The translations under genes and the position numbers were made by a program. Under the pieces are notes generated by a model, which ran no database searches, was not told the origin of the DNA, and saw only the letters and a list, made by a program, of their open reading frames with translations. From Leeuwenhoekiella parthenopeia (lineage in GTDB: Bacteria > Bacteroidota > Bacteroidia > Flavobacteriales > Flavobacteriaceae), in NCBI RefSeq assembly GCF_020782115.1, contig NZ_JAJGMW010000011.1, positions 62,001 to 126,000 of the forward strand: DNA of 64,000 nucleotides, in the 5' to 3' direction. Of the stretch, positions 8,115-16,660 are shown in pieces; position 1 is the first letter of the stretch; each line of letters starts with the position of its first letter.

Positions 8115-9662
8115 ATGAGTGCTATTAAAATACTTTGGGTAGATGATGAAATCGATTTATTAAAACCCCATATACTCTTTTTAGAGAAAAAAAATTATGA
8201 AGTGTCTACATGTCAAAGTGGAACTGAAGCCATCGAACTGGTTGAAAAGGAAAATTTTGATGTGGTTTTTTTAGATGAAAACATGCCGGGATTAACCGGT
8301 TTGGATACGCTAAGTGAAATAAAATCTAAACGGGATACCCTGCCCGTGATTATGATCACCAAAAGTGAGGAAGAATATATAATGGAAGAAGCCATAGGCT
8401 CCAAAATAGCCGATTATCTTATAAAACCGGTAAATCCCAATCAAATTCTCCTTAGCCTGAAGAAAAATCTGGATACCAGCAGACTTATTTCTGAAAAAAC
8501 AACGTTGAATTATCAACAGGAGTTTCGCAAAATTGCGATGGATATGGCTCAGGTTAATTCATTTGAAGAATGGGCCGAATTGTATCAAAAACTTATCTAC
8601 TGGGAACTTGAGCTTGAGAATATTGAAGATCAAAGTATGCAGGAAATACTGGAATCTCAAAAAACTGAGGCTAATAATCAGTTCTTCAAATTTATAGAGC
8701 GCAATTATGAAGACTGGTTTTCTGAGGATGAAAAACCTGTCATGTCCCATACCTTGTTCAGAGATAAAGTGGTACCCCACTTAAGCAAGGATGCTCCTGT
8801 GCTACTGGTAGTTATTGACAATCTGCGCTATGATCAATGGAAATCCTTTGAGCCAATTATAAGCAACTATTATAAAAAGGAAAGCGAAACACCTTATTAC
8901 AGTATTCTGCCAACCGCGACACAGTACGCGCGAAATGCGATTTTTTCGGGGTTGATGCCCAGCGATATGGAGAAAAAGCATCCCGACTTATGGCTTAATG
9001 ACACCGATGACGGAGGTAAAAACCTGAATGAAGATAAATTTCTGGAAGCCCAATTAAAACGACTGGGGCTTAATTTAAAATGGGAATACCATAAGATTAC
9101 CAATTTAAAGAGCGGCAAAAAACTGGTGGAAAATTTTAATTCACTTAAAAATAATGACCTGACAGTATTGGTTTACAACTTTGTAGATATGCTTAGTCAT
9201 TCTAAAACCGAGATGGAAGTCATTAAGGAACTGGCATCTAATGACAAATCCTATCGCTCACTTACAGAAAGCTGGTTTAAAAATTCACCGCTATTGGAAA
9301 TGATTCAAAAATCGCAGCAACTGGGTTTTAAAATCATTCTTACAACAGACCATGGCACCATCAATGTAAAAAATCCTTCGAAGGTAATAGGTGATAAAAA
9401 TACAAGCCTTAATCTGCGCTATAAAACCGGAAGAAGCTTAACCTATGAAGATAAAGATGTGCTGGCAGCAAAAGATCCTAAGAGTATACACCTGCCGACT
9501 ATAAATATGAGCAGCTCCTTTATTTTTGCCAAAGGAGATTTGTTTTTTGCATATCCTAATAATTACAATCACTATGTGAGTTATTTCAGGAATACCTACC
9601 AGCATGGAGGAGTATCCCTTGAAGAAATGATTATTCCTTTTGTAGTTTTAAATCCGCGATAG
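8115..9662 (+). CDS. porX: PorX-type response regulator with PglZ domain
   Basis: This 515-aa two-domain protein has an N-terminal receiver (Asp10/Asp11, phosphoacceptor Asp54 in FLDENMPG, Lys in DYLIKPVNP). A helical linker leads to a C-terminal alkaline-phosphatase-fold PglZ domain (VIDNLRYDQW, TATQYARN, TTDHGT). In Porphyromonas and Flavobacterium, PorX with the kinase PorY regulates the type IX secretion system, and its PglZ domain is a phosphodiesterase acting on oligonucleotides. No PorY is visible here. The start follows the divergent region with the HD gene, and tsaE follows 20 bp downstream. Confidence 0.92.
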   Translation: MSAIKILWVDDEIDLLKPHILFLEKKNYEVSTCQSGTEAIELVEKENFDVVFLDENMPGLTGLDTLSEIKSKRDTLPVIMITKSEEEYIMEEAIGSKIADYLIKPVNPNQILLSLKKNLDTSRLISEKTTLNYQQEFRKIAMDMAQVNSFEEWAELYQKLIYWELELENIEDQSMQEILESQKTEANNQFFKFIERNYEDWFSEDEKPVMSHTLFRDKVVPHLSKDAPVLLVVIDNLRYDQWKSFEPIISNYYKKESETPYYSILPTATQYARNAIFSGLMPSDMEKKHPDLWLNDTDDGGKNLNEDKFLEAQLKRLGLNLKWEYHKITNLKSGKKLVENFNSLKNNDLTVLVYNFVDMLSHSKTEMEVIKELASNDKSYRSLTESWFKNSPLLEMIQKSQQLGFKIILTTDHGTINVKNPSKVIGDKNTSLNLRYKTGRSLTYEDKDVLAAKDPKSIHLPTINMSSSFIFAKGDLFFAYPNNYNHYVSYFRNTYQHGGVSLEEMIIPFVVLNPR

Positions 9663-9682
9663 TAAAAAAGGCGATAAAAAAG

Positions 9683-10090
9683 ATGACAGTAGAGTACCGC
9701 TTAAAGGAAGTAGACCAGATTGCTCAACAAATTCTGGAATTATCTAATTATAAAACTATTCTTTTCCAAGGAGATTTGGGATCTGGAAAAACCACGCTTA
9801 TTAAAGCCCTGGTTAAAAGTTTAGGCTCAGAAGATTATGTGTCAAGTCCTACATTTTCTCTTTTAAATGAATACAAAACAGAAGATGGAGAAACTATATA
9901 TCATATGGATTTGTACCGTTTAAAAAATGAAATTGAAGCTTTTGATATGGGTTTGGAAGAAATTTTAGAGAATGACTCCTGGAAATTTATTGAGTGGCCT
10001 GATAAAATTAACAGTTTACTAGGGACAGATTACCATTCAGCGACAATAATCTCGACTAAGGAAAATTTTCGCCACTTAGAATTCAACTAA
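9683..10090 (+). CDS. tsaE: tRNA t6A biosynthesis ATPase TsaE
   Basis: TsaE is the ATPase subunit of the TsaBDE complex that installs N6-threonylcarbamoyl-adenosine at position 37 of ANN-decoding tRNAs. The 135-aa protein has the Walker A loop FQGDLGSGKTTL (residues about 29-40), SSPTFSLLNEY, and the Walker B-like YHMDLYRL. The length is normal. It follows porX by 20 bp and is probably co-transcribed. Confidence 0.95.
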   Translation: MTVEYRLKEVDQIAQQILELSNYKTILFQGDLGSGKTTLIKALVKSLGSEDYVSSPTFSLLNEYKTEDGETIYHMDLYRLKNEIEAFDMGLEEILENDSWKFIEWPDKINSLLGTDYHSATIISTKENFRHLEFN

Positions 10091-10120
10091 ATTTGTTAAC
10101 ATTATGTTAAATACAAAAAT

Positions 10121-10128
10121 TATATTTG
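10121..10128 (+). promoter_or_regulatory. Possible -7 box upstream of small peptide
   Basis: TATATTTG matches the Bacteroidota TAnnTTTG -7 element. A TTTG at 10092-10095 is the nearest candidate -33 box, but the 25-nt spacing is longer than usual. It would give a leader of roughly 220 nt before the ATG at 10353. The rest of 10091-10352 is AT-rich with no gene recognised. Confidence 0.35.
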
Positions 10129-10352
10129 AAGAAATATCCTACAAATTAAAGTCGAAATAAAAGTTATAGATTTAAATTAAACGAGTAAGTTAATTATTCT
10201 TAAATTGTGCTCTTAATAAGATGTCGTTAAAACGCGTTAAGAAATTTAGAAGGAATGCAAATGTAGGAATTTCATGAAATAGTGGTTTTTGTTTAATGTT
10301 TTTGATCTTTGTTTCAACAAATCATTAATAATACTCAAAAACAATTAACATT

Positions 10353-10493
10353 ATGAAAATCAAAGCTTTACTCCTAGGCCTTTTAATTGCAGGTGCAACC
10401 GCGGTTACTTACACATCTGTTCAAGAAGATAATGCAGATTATGCAGCAAAAAAAGTTGACCCGGCGAAGATCAGAGTCCCTACTAACGGGTAG
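10353..10493 (+). CDS. Small secreted/membrane peptide, 46 aa
   Basis: This short ORF reads MKIKALLLGLLIAGATAVTY at the start, a basic N-terminus with a hydrophobic core that looks like a signal peptide. A polar tail follows and ends in KIRVPTNG before the TAG at 10491. ATG-proximal sequence is A-rich (CAATTAACATT), as usual for Bacteroidota translation starts. The ORF overlaps, in another frame, the N-terminus of the membrane protein that follows. I believe similar small peptides with a PTNG-like end occur in Flavobacteria, but no function is known to me. It is too short for certainty. Confidence 0.6.
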   Translation: MKIKALLLGLLIAGATAVTYTSVQEDNADYAAKKVDPAKIRVPTNG

Positions 10494-11010
10494 TGTCATA
10501 GCAGCATTTATTACTGCTACGCCGTATTTTTTTTATTTATATGAAGGTTTTCCAGATATAAAAATTTGGGAAACCTCTTTTTTTGGTTTCGACATAAGAT
10601 ATGAAAGTGGCTTTTACCAAAGTGTAAATGTTGTAGGTTGGATGTTATTTAGTAAACTAATTCCATTCGTGCTTTTATTAATTTGGTTTTTCACTTGTAA
10701 ACACTGGTGGTACCATGCTATTTTGGTTCCGATATGTATGTATATTTTTCAAATATATAGTCTTTTTTCGGAAGATGTTTATTACAAGGATAGTGTTGAA
10801 ATTTATTACTTAGCTCCTATTGTACTCGTTGCTTTTATATTTTTGTATACCATTCGGATGAAAATTTTTGATCGCATCCATAATATTGACTTATCTGAAC
10901 TGGAGCGTGTTACTTTAAAAGGTGAAATCAAGGATGAGGATGAGAAGTCCAAGAAACTTTATTCCGACAGCCACGATGACGATGATGAAGAGCCTTTATT
11001 TATGGGTTAA
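10441..11010 (+). CDS. Membrane protein with acidic C-terminus
   Basis: This unrecognised integral membrane protein is about 189 aa long from the ATG at 10441. In-frame alternatives are ATG 10432, ATG 10387 or TTG 10456. A basic stretch KKLTRRR precedes TM1 (LLTGSVIAAFITATPYFF). Further hydrophobic segments are VVGWMLFSKLIPFVLLLIWF, ILVPICMYIFQIYSLF and YYLAPIVLVAFIFLYTI, giving about four helices. The tail is strongly acidic (DSHDDDDEEP). The N-terminus overlaps the upstream 46-aa ORF by about 50 bp in a different frame, so the two are probably translationally coupled. The start is the least certain part. Confidence 0.7.
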   Translation: MQQKKLTRRRSESLLTGSVIAAFITATPYFFYLYEGFPDIKIWETSFFGFDIRYESGFYQSVNVVGWMLFSKLIPFVLLLIWFFTCKHWWYHAILVPICMYIFQIYSLFSEDVYYKDSVEIYYLAPIVLVAFIFLYTIRMKIFDRIHNIDLSELERVTLKGEIKDEDEKSKKLYSDSHDDDDEEPLFMG

Positions 11011-11086
11011 TCATTAATGTCCCTTCTTACTTTTTTCATTATATATTTTATACGTACTTTGAAGTCTAGCACTTGAAACCTAGTAT

Positions 11087-12283
11087 ATGATTTCAAACAG
11101 TCCGTTTTCGCGCGAAGAACTGCTTCCACAAGAAGAGAAACTCGAAATAAAACAGAAAAAAGGATCCCTGTTTATAGGAATTCCAAAAGAAAATCACTTT
11201 CAGGAGAAGCGTGTATGTCTTACTCCGGATGCTGTAGGCGCCCTTACTGCGCATGGTCATCGGGTGTTGATTGAATCTAATGCGGGAGCAGATGCACGAT
11301 TTTCGGACCACGACTATTCTGAGGCCGGTGCCGAAATAACTGCCGATCGTGCACGTGTTTTTGGTTGCCCTATGGTACTCAAAGTAGAACCGCCTTCTAT
11401 GCAGGAGCTTGAAATGATCAATCCGCAGACCGTAATCATTTCTGCTATTCAGCTCAAAACACAGAAAAAAGAATATTTTAAAGCTCTGGCCTCTAAACGC
11501 ATTACGGCACTGGCATTTGAGTTTATAAAAGATGCTGATGGCACCTACCCTGCCGTACGGGCCTTGAGCGAAATTGCTGGAACAGCCTCTGTGCTTATAG
11601 CCTCTGAAATAATGTCGAGACCTGAGCAGGGCAACGGCCTGATGTTTGGTAACATTAGCGGCGTACCTCCTATTGAGGTTGTAATCATTGGTGCCGGAAC
11701 GGTGGGTGAATTTGCAACACGATCTGCACTGGGTTTAGGTGCTAATGTAAAAGTATTTGACAACTCCTTAACCAAATTGCGCTGCCTTCAGGTTAATGTG
11801 GGACAGCCCTTATATACTTCAACTATTCAACCTAAAAACCTGCTAAAAGCTCTGAGAAGGTGTGATGTGGCTATTGGTGCGGTTAGGGGTAAAGAGCGTT
11901 CTCCTGTAATTGTCTCAGAAGCCATGCTCGAATATATGAAACCGGGATCTATTATAATTGACGTAAGTATCGATATGGGCGGCTGTTTCGAAACCAGCGA
12001 GGTCACTTCTCACGATAAACCCACGTTTGTAAAACACGGAGTTATTCATTACTGCGTACCCAATATTCCATCCAGGTATGCGCGTACCTCTTCAATCTCT
12101 ATCAGCAATATTTTCACCCCATATCTTATCGAAATTGGTGAACACGGCGGTCTTGAAAATAGCCTGAGAATGGATAAGGGTTTAAAAAACGGATTGTATT
12201 TTTACCGCGGAATTCTAACCAGTAAATCAGTAGCAGATTGGTTTGATCTTCCATTTAGAGACATCAATCTGCTGTTTTTTTAG
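11087..12283 (+). CDS. ald: Alanine dehydrogenase
   Basis: This enzyme performs NAD-dependent reversible oxidative deamination of L-alanine to pyruvate and ammonia. The 398-aa protein has the N-terminal AlaDH/PNT domain (GIPKENHFQEKRVCLTPDAV, with the pyruvate-binding Arg/Lys region) and a Rossmann NAD-binding domain (VVIIGAGTVGEFATRSALG). SIIIDVSIDMGGCFETSE is typical of the family. It is about 25 residues longer at the N-terminus than the common 370-aa form, as is usual in Bacteroidota. A DUF-type small protein follows 15 bp downstream and is probably co-transcribed. Confidence 0.93.
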   Translation: MISNSPFSREELLPQEEKLEIKQKKGSLFIGIPKENHFQEKRVCLTPDAVGALTAHGHRVLIESNAGADARFSDHDYSEAGAEITADRARVFGCPMVLKVEPPSMQELEMINPQTVIISAIQLKTQKKEYFKALASKRITALAFEFIKDADGTYPAVRALSEIAGTASVLIASEIMSRPEQGNGLMFGNISGVPPIEVVIIGAGTVGEFATRSALGLGANVKVFDNSLTKLRCLQVNVGQPLYTSTIQPKNLLKALRRCDVAIGAVRGKERSPVIVSEAMLEYMKPGSIIIDVSIDMGGCFETSEVTSHDKPTFVKHGVIHYCVPNIPSRYARTSSISISNIFTPYLIEIGEHGGLENSLRMDKGLKNGLYFYRGILTSKSVADWFDLPFRDINLLFF

Positions 12284-12298
12284 ACACAAACGCAATTC

Positions 12299-12682
12299 AT
12301 GAAAATTTTATATCGTCTGGGCTTTTACCTTGGAGGTTTCTCTATAGGTCTTATTTTGTTAGCCGTTTTTATCAAAGGAAGTGGGGTTGAATTACCTTCC
12401 TGCGATTATCTACCTAATGCCCGCCTTCTTAAAACCATTCGAAATAATGGCTACACGCTTTCTCCAGAGGCCGAAAAGCAATTGAAAGAGTTGTCGTTAG
12501 ACACTACAGATCTTAATACGGTTTTTTTAGAGGGCGAAGTTGATTTCAAAAATAGTGATCCCCGAAAAGAACCCTGTGGATTTTATATTATCACATCTCA
12601 GGAAACTATGCCGGTTCCACTTGTAGCAAAAGTGGAGCGTTGTGATGAAGCCTTTGAGGTACTTAGCGTATCCAAAAAATGA
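12299..12682 (+). CDS. Small membrane-anchored protein
   Basis: This 127-aa protein has one N-terminal transmembrane segment (FYLGGFSIGLILLAVFI, residues about 8-24) and a small extracytoplasmic or cytoplasmic domain with three Cys (SCDYLPNAR, EPCGFY, VERCDE). Similar proteins downstream of alanine dehydrogenase in Flavobacteria are, as I recall, labelled DUF4258, but I cannot verify that. The pattern of Cys and the motif LEGEVDFKNSDPR are the distinctive parts. It probably belongs to the ald transcript. Function unknown. Confidence 0.75.
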   Translation: MKILYRLGFYLGGFSIGLILLAVFIKGSGVELPSCDYLPNARLLKTIRNNGYTLSPEAEKQLKELSLDTTDLNTVFLEGEVDFKNSDPRKEPCGFYIITSQETMPVPLVAKVERCDEAFEVLSVSKK

Positions 12683-12699
12683 TCAATACTTTTGTAAGT

Positions 12700-13872
12700 C
12701 TAAAGGTTTCTGCGCTTACGTTCCTGCTTGATCAGGGTTAATTCTCTGTTAGTTTGACCGGCAACCGAAGTATTTTCTTCTGCTCTGCGTATTAAGTAGG
12801 GCATCACGTCTTTCACAGGTCCAAAAGGCAGGTATTTTGCAACATTATAGCCGTGGTCCGCGAGATTGAAACTGATGTGATCGCTCATTCCGTAAAGCTG
12901 GCCAAACCAAATACGCTCATCTTTCGCTTCGATCTCTTTTTGCGCCATTATTTCGATCGCCAGGTAATTACTTTCTTCATTGTGAGTTCCTATAAAAGCC
13001 CAAATCGAATCCAGATTATCCAGAATATAAACCAACATCGCATTAAAATGGGCATCAGTCTCAGCTTTGTCCTTACAAATAGGTGAATCATATCCCTTCT
13101 CTTCAGCACGCTCCCGCTCTTTCTCCATATAGGCGCCACGCACAATTTTTACACCCAGCTTATACCCATTTTCAAGTGCATCGGCGTGCATTTCTTTGAG
13201 ATAATTAAGCCTATCCCAGCGATAGCATTGTAAGGTGGTATACACAACAGGGTATTCGGTATTATATTTTTTCATCATCCGCTGTACAAGATCATCTACA
13301 GCACCCTGCATCCAGCTTTCTTCGGCATCTATTAACAAACGAATGTCACAATCTTTTGCTTTTTGGCAGGCACGGTCAAAACGTTCCTGAATACGCTCCC
13401 ACTCCGTTTGCTCTTTCTCATTAAGGGCTTCGTTTTCGGTAAGTTTTCGAAGCACTTCAAAGCGCCCAAAACCCGTTGGTTTGAAAACCGAAAAGGGCAT
13501 TCCCGGTTTTTCTTTGGCAAACTCGATAATACTAAGAACCCGTTCTAAAGCTTCATCAAATAGAGATTCGGTTTCCTTACCTTCGACCGAAAAATCAAGA
13601 ACCGAATGTACCCCTTTACTATACATAGCCTTTATGGTAGGCTCACAATCCTTCTCGCTAACTCCTCCGCAGAAATGATCAAAAACAGTCGCTCTGATAA
13701 GCCCTTCTACTGGCAAACTGGCATTTAGAGCAAATCGAGTTACGGCGGTACCAATTTTAACCAAAGGCTGTACAGATATCATTTTAAACAGAAAATAAGC
13801 CCTTTCTAACTCACTGTCTGATTTTAAAGAAAATGCACATTTGGTATCGTCAAATATTTTTTGCTCTAACAT
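12700..13872 (-). CDS. putA: Proline dehydrogenase
   Basis: This monofunctional FAD-dependent proline dehydrogenase oxidises proline to pyrroline-5-carboxylate, the first step of proline catabolism, and passes electrons to the quinone pool. The 390-aa TIM-barrel shows VDLLIDAEES-type strand motifs (RLLIDAEESWMQ), KIVRGAYMEKER and the hallmark YLIRRAEENTSV near the C-terminus, whose Arg residues bind the substrate carboxylate. No P5C dehydrogenase domain is present. The genes on both sides run rightward, so it is transcribed alone. Plus-strand CAAATATA at 13890-13897 is a plausible -7 box for it. Confidence 0.94.
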   Translation of the reverse strand: MLEQKIFDDTKCAFSLKSDSELERAYFLFKMISVQPLVKIGTAVTRFALNASLPVEGLIRATVFDHFCGGVSEKDCEPTIKAMYSKGVHSVLDFSVEGKETESLFDEALERVLSIIEFAKEKPGMPFSVFKPTGFGRFEVLRKLTENEALNEKEQTEWERIQERFDRACQKAKDCDIRLLIDAEESWMQGAVDDLVQRMMKKYNTEYPVVYTTLQCYRWDRLNYLKEMHADALENGYKLGVKIVRGAYMEKERERAEEKGYDSPICKDKAETDAHFNAMLVYILDNLDSIWAFIGTHNEESNYLAIEIMAQKEIEAKDERIWFGQLYGMSDHISFNLADHGYNVAKYLPFGPVKDVMPYLIRRAEENTSVAGQTNRELTLIKQERKRRNL

Positions 13873-13961
13873 AAAGTAATTTTTGGCGCCAAATATAATT
13901 AGAATCGCAACGGGAATTTAACAAAAAGGTACTAATTTCGCTCCCTTAAAGAAGTTTTAAC

Positions 13962-15041
13962 ATGCAGTCAGTACAGGCAAAGGACTATCAGGTTGTATTT
14001 GGAAATTCAGGATACACCGCCCTAAACAACCTTCTCCGGGAAAAGAATCACAGCATTATTTTTGTACTTGTAGACAGCAATACGCACGAGTATTGTCTTT
14101 CGCATTTTTTGCAAAATCTGGAAACCAACAGACCTCTTGAGATCGTCGAGATCGATCCGGGAGAAGAATTTAAAAACCTGGAAACCTGTACGGGAGTTTG
14201 GAATGTTTTGTCTGAACTCAATGCAGACCGTAAAAGCCTTATCATCAATTTAGGCGGAGGTGTGGTGACCGATTTGGGAGGCTTTGTGGCCTGCTGTTTT
14301 AAAAGAGGAATTGATTTTATCAATATCCCCACTACCCTACTGGCAATGGTTGATGCCTCTGTGGGCGGAAAAACAGGAGTGGATCTGGGTGCTCTAAAGA
14401 ATCAGATTGGAGTGATAAGCAATCCCGGTCTGGTATTGGTTGATCCTTATTTTCTGGGAACTCTTCCGCTTGAAGAACTACGAAGCGGTTATGCCGAAAT
14501 GCTCAAGCATGGCCTCATTCATTCGCAATCGTATTGGGATGCCGTGAAAGACTCCGACTATACAAGCTTTGAAACTCTGGGAGATTTAATCAGACAATCT
14601 GTAGCTATTAAAAATGAGGTAGTATTAGAAGACCCTTACGAACAAAACATCAGAAAAAGCCTCAACTACGGTCATACCCTGGGTCATGCAATAGAATCTT
14701 ACTTCATGGAGGAAGAATCTAAAACACGCCTGCTGCACGGGGAGGCTATTGCCATCGGTATGATTTTGGCCAACTTTTTATCTCAGGAGATCGCAGGCTT
14801 AGATGCTTCTGTATGTGATAATACCTCAAAAGTCATACTGAATTACTACAAAAAGGTTGCATTTGAAGACCGAGATATTGAAGCAATCATCAGATTACTC
14901 AAGTATGACAAAAAGAATAGTCACGGAACTGTATATTTTGTCTTACTTCAGGAAATTGGGAACCCGGTCTTAAATCAGGAGGTTTCAAATGAACTGATAT
15001 ATAAGGCATTTGATTATTATAAAAATTTAAGTAATAAATAA
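13962..15041 (+). CDS. aroB: 3-dehydroquinate synthase
   Basis: AroB converts DAHP to 3-dehydroquinate in the shikimate pathway. The 359-aa protein has the NAD-binding LGGGVVTDLGGFVA, TTLLAMVDASVGGKTGVD, EMLKHGLI, and the zinc ligands in NYGHTLGHAIE and LLHGEAIAIGM. The length is standard. It is divergent from putA with 89 bp between them, and a 110-aa acidic protein follows. Confidence 0.96.
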   Translation: MQSVQAKDYQVVFGNSGYTALNNLLREKNHSIIFVLVDSNTHEYCLSHFLQNLETNRPLEIVEIDPGEEFKNLETCTGVWNVLSELNADRKSLIINLGGGVVTDLGGFVACCFKRGIDFINIPTTLLAMVDASVGGKTGVDLGALKNQIGVISNPGLVLVDPYFLGTLPLEELRSGYAEMLKHGLIHSQSYWDAVKDSDYTSFETLGDLIRQSVAIKNEVVLEDPYEQNIRKSLNYGHTLGHAIESYFMEEESKTRLLHGEAIAIGMILANFLSQEIAGLDASVCDNTSKVILNYYKKVAFEDRDIEAIIRLLKYDKKNSHGTVYFVLLQEIGNPVLNQEVSNELIYKAFDYYKNLSNK

Positions 15042-15115
15042 GTAAAATGCCTTGCAGAAGCAAAACGTTTTTTTTTACATTTAACCACTCATTGCACTTA
15101 AACTAAATTATACTT

Positions 15116-15448
15116 ATGCGTCGCGTTATTGTCGATTTTAAAAAACTTACTCCGGAGATTCTCGCACTTCTCGTGGACAAGTACCCCTACGGATATGATG
15201 ATGATCACATCATATCTTTTAAAAATGCAAAAAATGAACTCATAGAATGTGTTGAGGTTCGTACAGCTGATACAATCTATCTGGTAAAAGTGAGCAAGAA
15301 ACTCGAAAATACAATGGAGAATTATGACGTTGATGATTACGACGATGATGATTTAAACGAACCAATCAGCGAAATGCCGAGCAAATTGCCGGATGATGAT
15401 GACGATGAACTGATTGATGAACCCACTGAAGAAGAAGACGAAGATTAA
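15116..15448 (+). CDS. Small protein with Asp/Glu-rich tail
   Basis: This 110-aa protein has a folded-looking N-terminal half (MRRVIVDFKKLTPEILALLV, HIISFKNAKNELIECVEVRT). The C-terminal third is dominated by Asp and Glu runs such as DVDDYDDDDL and PDDDDDELIDEPTEEEDED, which should be disordered. I recognise no named family, although comparable proteins occur beside aroB/trxB in Flavobacteria. The acidic tail suggests nucleic-acid mimicry, metal binding or interaction with a basic partner, all speculative. A strong terminator follows. Confidence 0.75.
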   Translation: MRRVIVDFKKLTPEILALLVDKYPYGYDDDHIISFKNAKNELIECVEVRTADTIYLVKVSKKLENTMENYDVDDYDDDDLNEPISEMPSKLPDDDDDELIDEPTEEEDED

Positions 15449-15461
15449 TAATAATCCCATA

Positions 15462-15492
15462 AAAAAAGCTCTCCAAACCGGAGAGCTTTTTT
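15462..15492. terminator. Bidirectional intrinsic terminator
   Basis: A perfect 13-bp stem (AAAAAAGCTCTCC at 15462-15474 with GGAGAGCTTTTTT at 15480-15492) has a 5-nt loop. It lies between two convergent genes, the acidic protein and trxB, and has A and T runs on both sides, so it can serve both. Confidence 0.9.
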
Positions 15493-15514
15493 GCTTTTAT
15501 ATATCTTTATCGCA

Positions 15515-16471
15515 TTAAGCCTCTACCTCCTGCTCTATTGAAGCCAGATAGCGCTCTGCATCTAAAGCCGCCATACAACCCGTACCGGCCGCAGTTATGG
15601 CCTGGCGGTAATCTTTATCCTGTACATCACCACAGGCAAAAACTCCTGGAATATTGGTTTTGGTTGTTTTGGGTTCGGTTATGATGTAACCTGTGTCGTC
15701 CATATCAATCTGATCCCTGAAAATGTCTGTATTTGGTTTATGCCCAATTGCGATAAACAAACCGGTAATATCAATTTGACTGGTTTCTTTGGTCTCATTA
15801 TTAATCATCTTCAAGCCTTCTACAACCTGTTCTCCAATTACTTCTTCTACTTCGGTATTGTACAATACCGTAATGTTTTTTCTGGAATTTACCCGGTGCT
15901 GCATGGCTTTTGAAGCACGCATTTCATCCTTACGTACTAGCATAGTCACGTGCTCACAAATGTTAGCCAGATAGGTTGCTTCTTCAGCAGCAGTATCACC
16001 ACCACCTACAATGGCAACCTTTTGGTTTTTATAAAAGAAACCATCACAAACTGCGCAGGCAGAAACTCCTCCGCCTCTTAGACGCTGCTCACTGGGCAAT
16101 CCCAAATATTTTGCTGTCGCCCCGGTGCTTATGATTACACTTTCTGCCTCAATTTCCGTTTTATTATCAACCACAGCTTTGTGAATACCTCCGGCCTCTT
16201 TGGCAAATTCTACCGAAGTCACCATACCTATGCGCACTTCTGTACCAAAACGCTCTGCCTGTTTTTGTAATTGTACCATCATGGTGGGCCCATCAATTCC
16301 ATCAGGATACCCCGGAAAGTTATCTACCTCTGTAGTTGTTGTTAACTGACCTCCGGGCTCCAGACCGGTGTATAGCACAGGTTTCATATCAGCTCTTGCA
16401 GCATATATTGCTGCTGTATAACCCGCGGGTCCAGACCCTATAATCAAACATTTAATTCGTTCTACTGCCAT
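15515..16471 (-). CDS. trxB: Thioredoxin-disulfide reductase
   Basis: This NADPH-dependent flavoenzyme keeps thioredoxin reduced. The 318 aa match the low-molecular-weight TrxR family: FAD-binding GSGPAGYTAAIYAARA, the redox disulfide CAVC at Cys139/Cys142, the NADPH-binding IVGGGDTAAEEA, and the C-terminal FACGDVQD. It is transcribed leftward, away from the sugar dehydrogenase gene, with a 189-bp divergent intergenic region. Confidence 0.96.
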   Translation of the reverse strand: MAVERIKCLIIGSGPAGYTAAIYAARADMKPVLYTGLEPGGQLTTTTEVDNFPGYPDGIDGPTMMVQLQKQAERFGTEVRIGMVTSVEFAKEAGGIHKAVVDNKTEIEAESVIISTGATAKYLGLPSEQRLRGGGVSACAVCDGFFYKNQKVAIVGGGDTAAEEATYLANICEHVTMLVRKDEMRASKAMQHRVNSRKNITVLYNTEVEEVIGEQVVEGLKMINNETKETSQIDITGLFIAIGHKPNTDIFRDQIDMDDTGYIITEPKTTKTNIPGVFACGDVQDKDYRQAITAAGTGCMAALDAERYLASIEQEVEA

Positions 16472-16660
16472 AAATTTAAATTTAATCCTTTGGGATTTAG
16501 ATCATTTTCTATGAAATGCAAAAGTACATCAATAAAAACGCATTCTAAAAATTACCTAAAGCCAGTTATAAGTCGTTATTAACAACAAAAATTTACGCCT
16601 TGGAGATTATAAGTCCCATAATCGTTCTATATTTTCTATTTTTAGGCAAATTTGTAAGCT

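Noticed and set aside
10387-10440. Earlier start for the membrane protein at 10387
   Set aside because: The added residues (MQVQPRLLTHLFKKIM) lie in the coding part of the small peptide and do not resemble a membrane protein N-terminus. The ATG at 10441 or 10432 is preferred.
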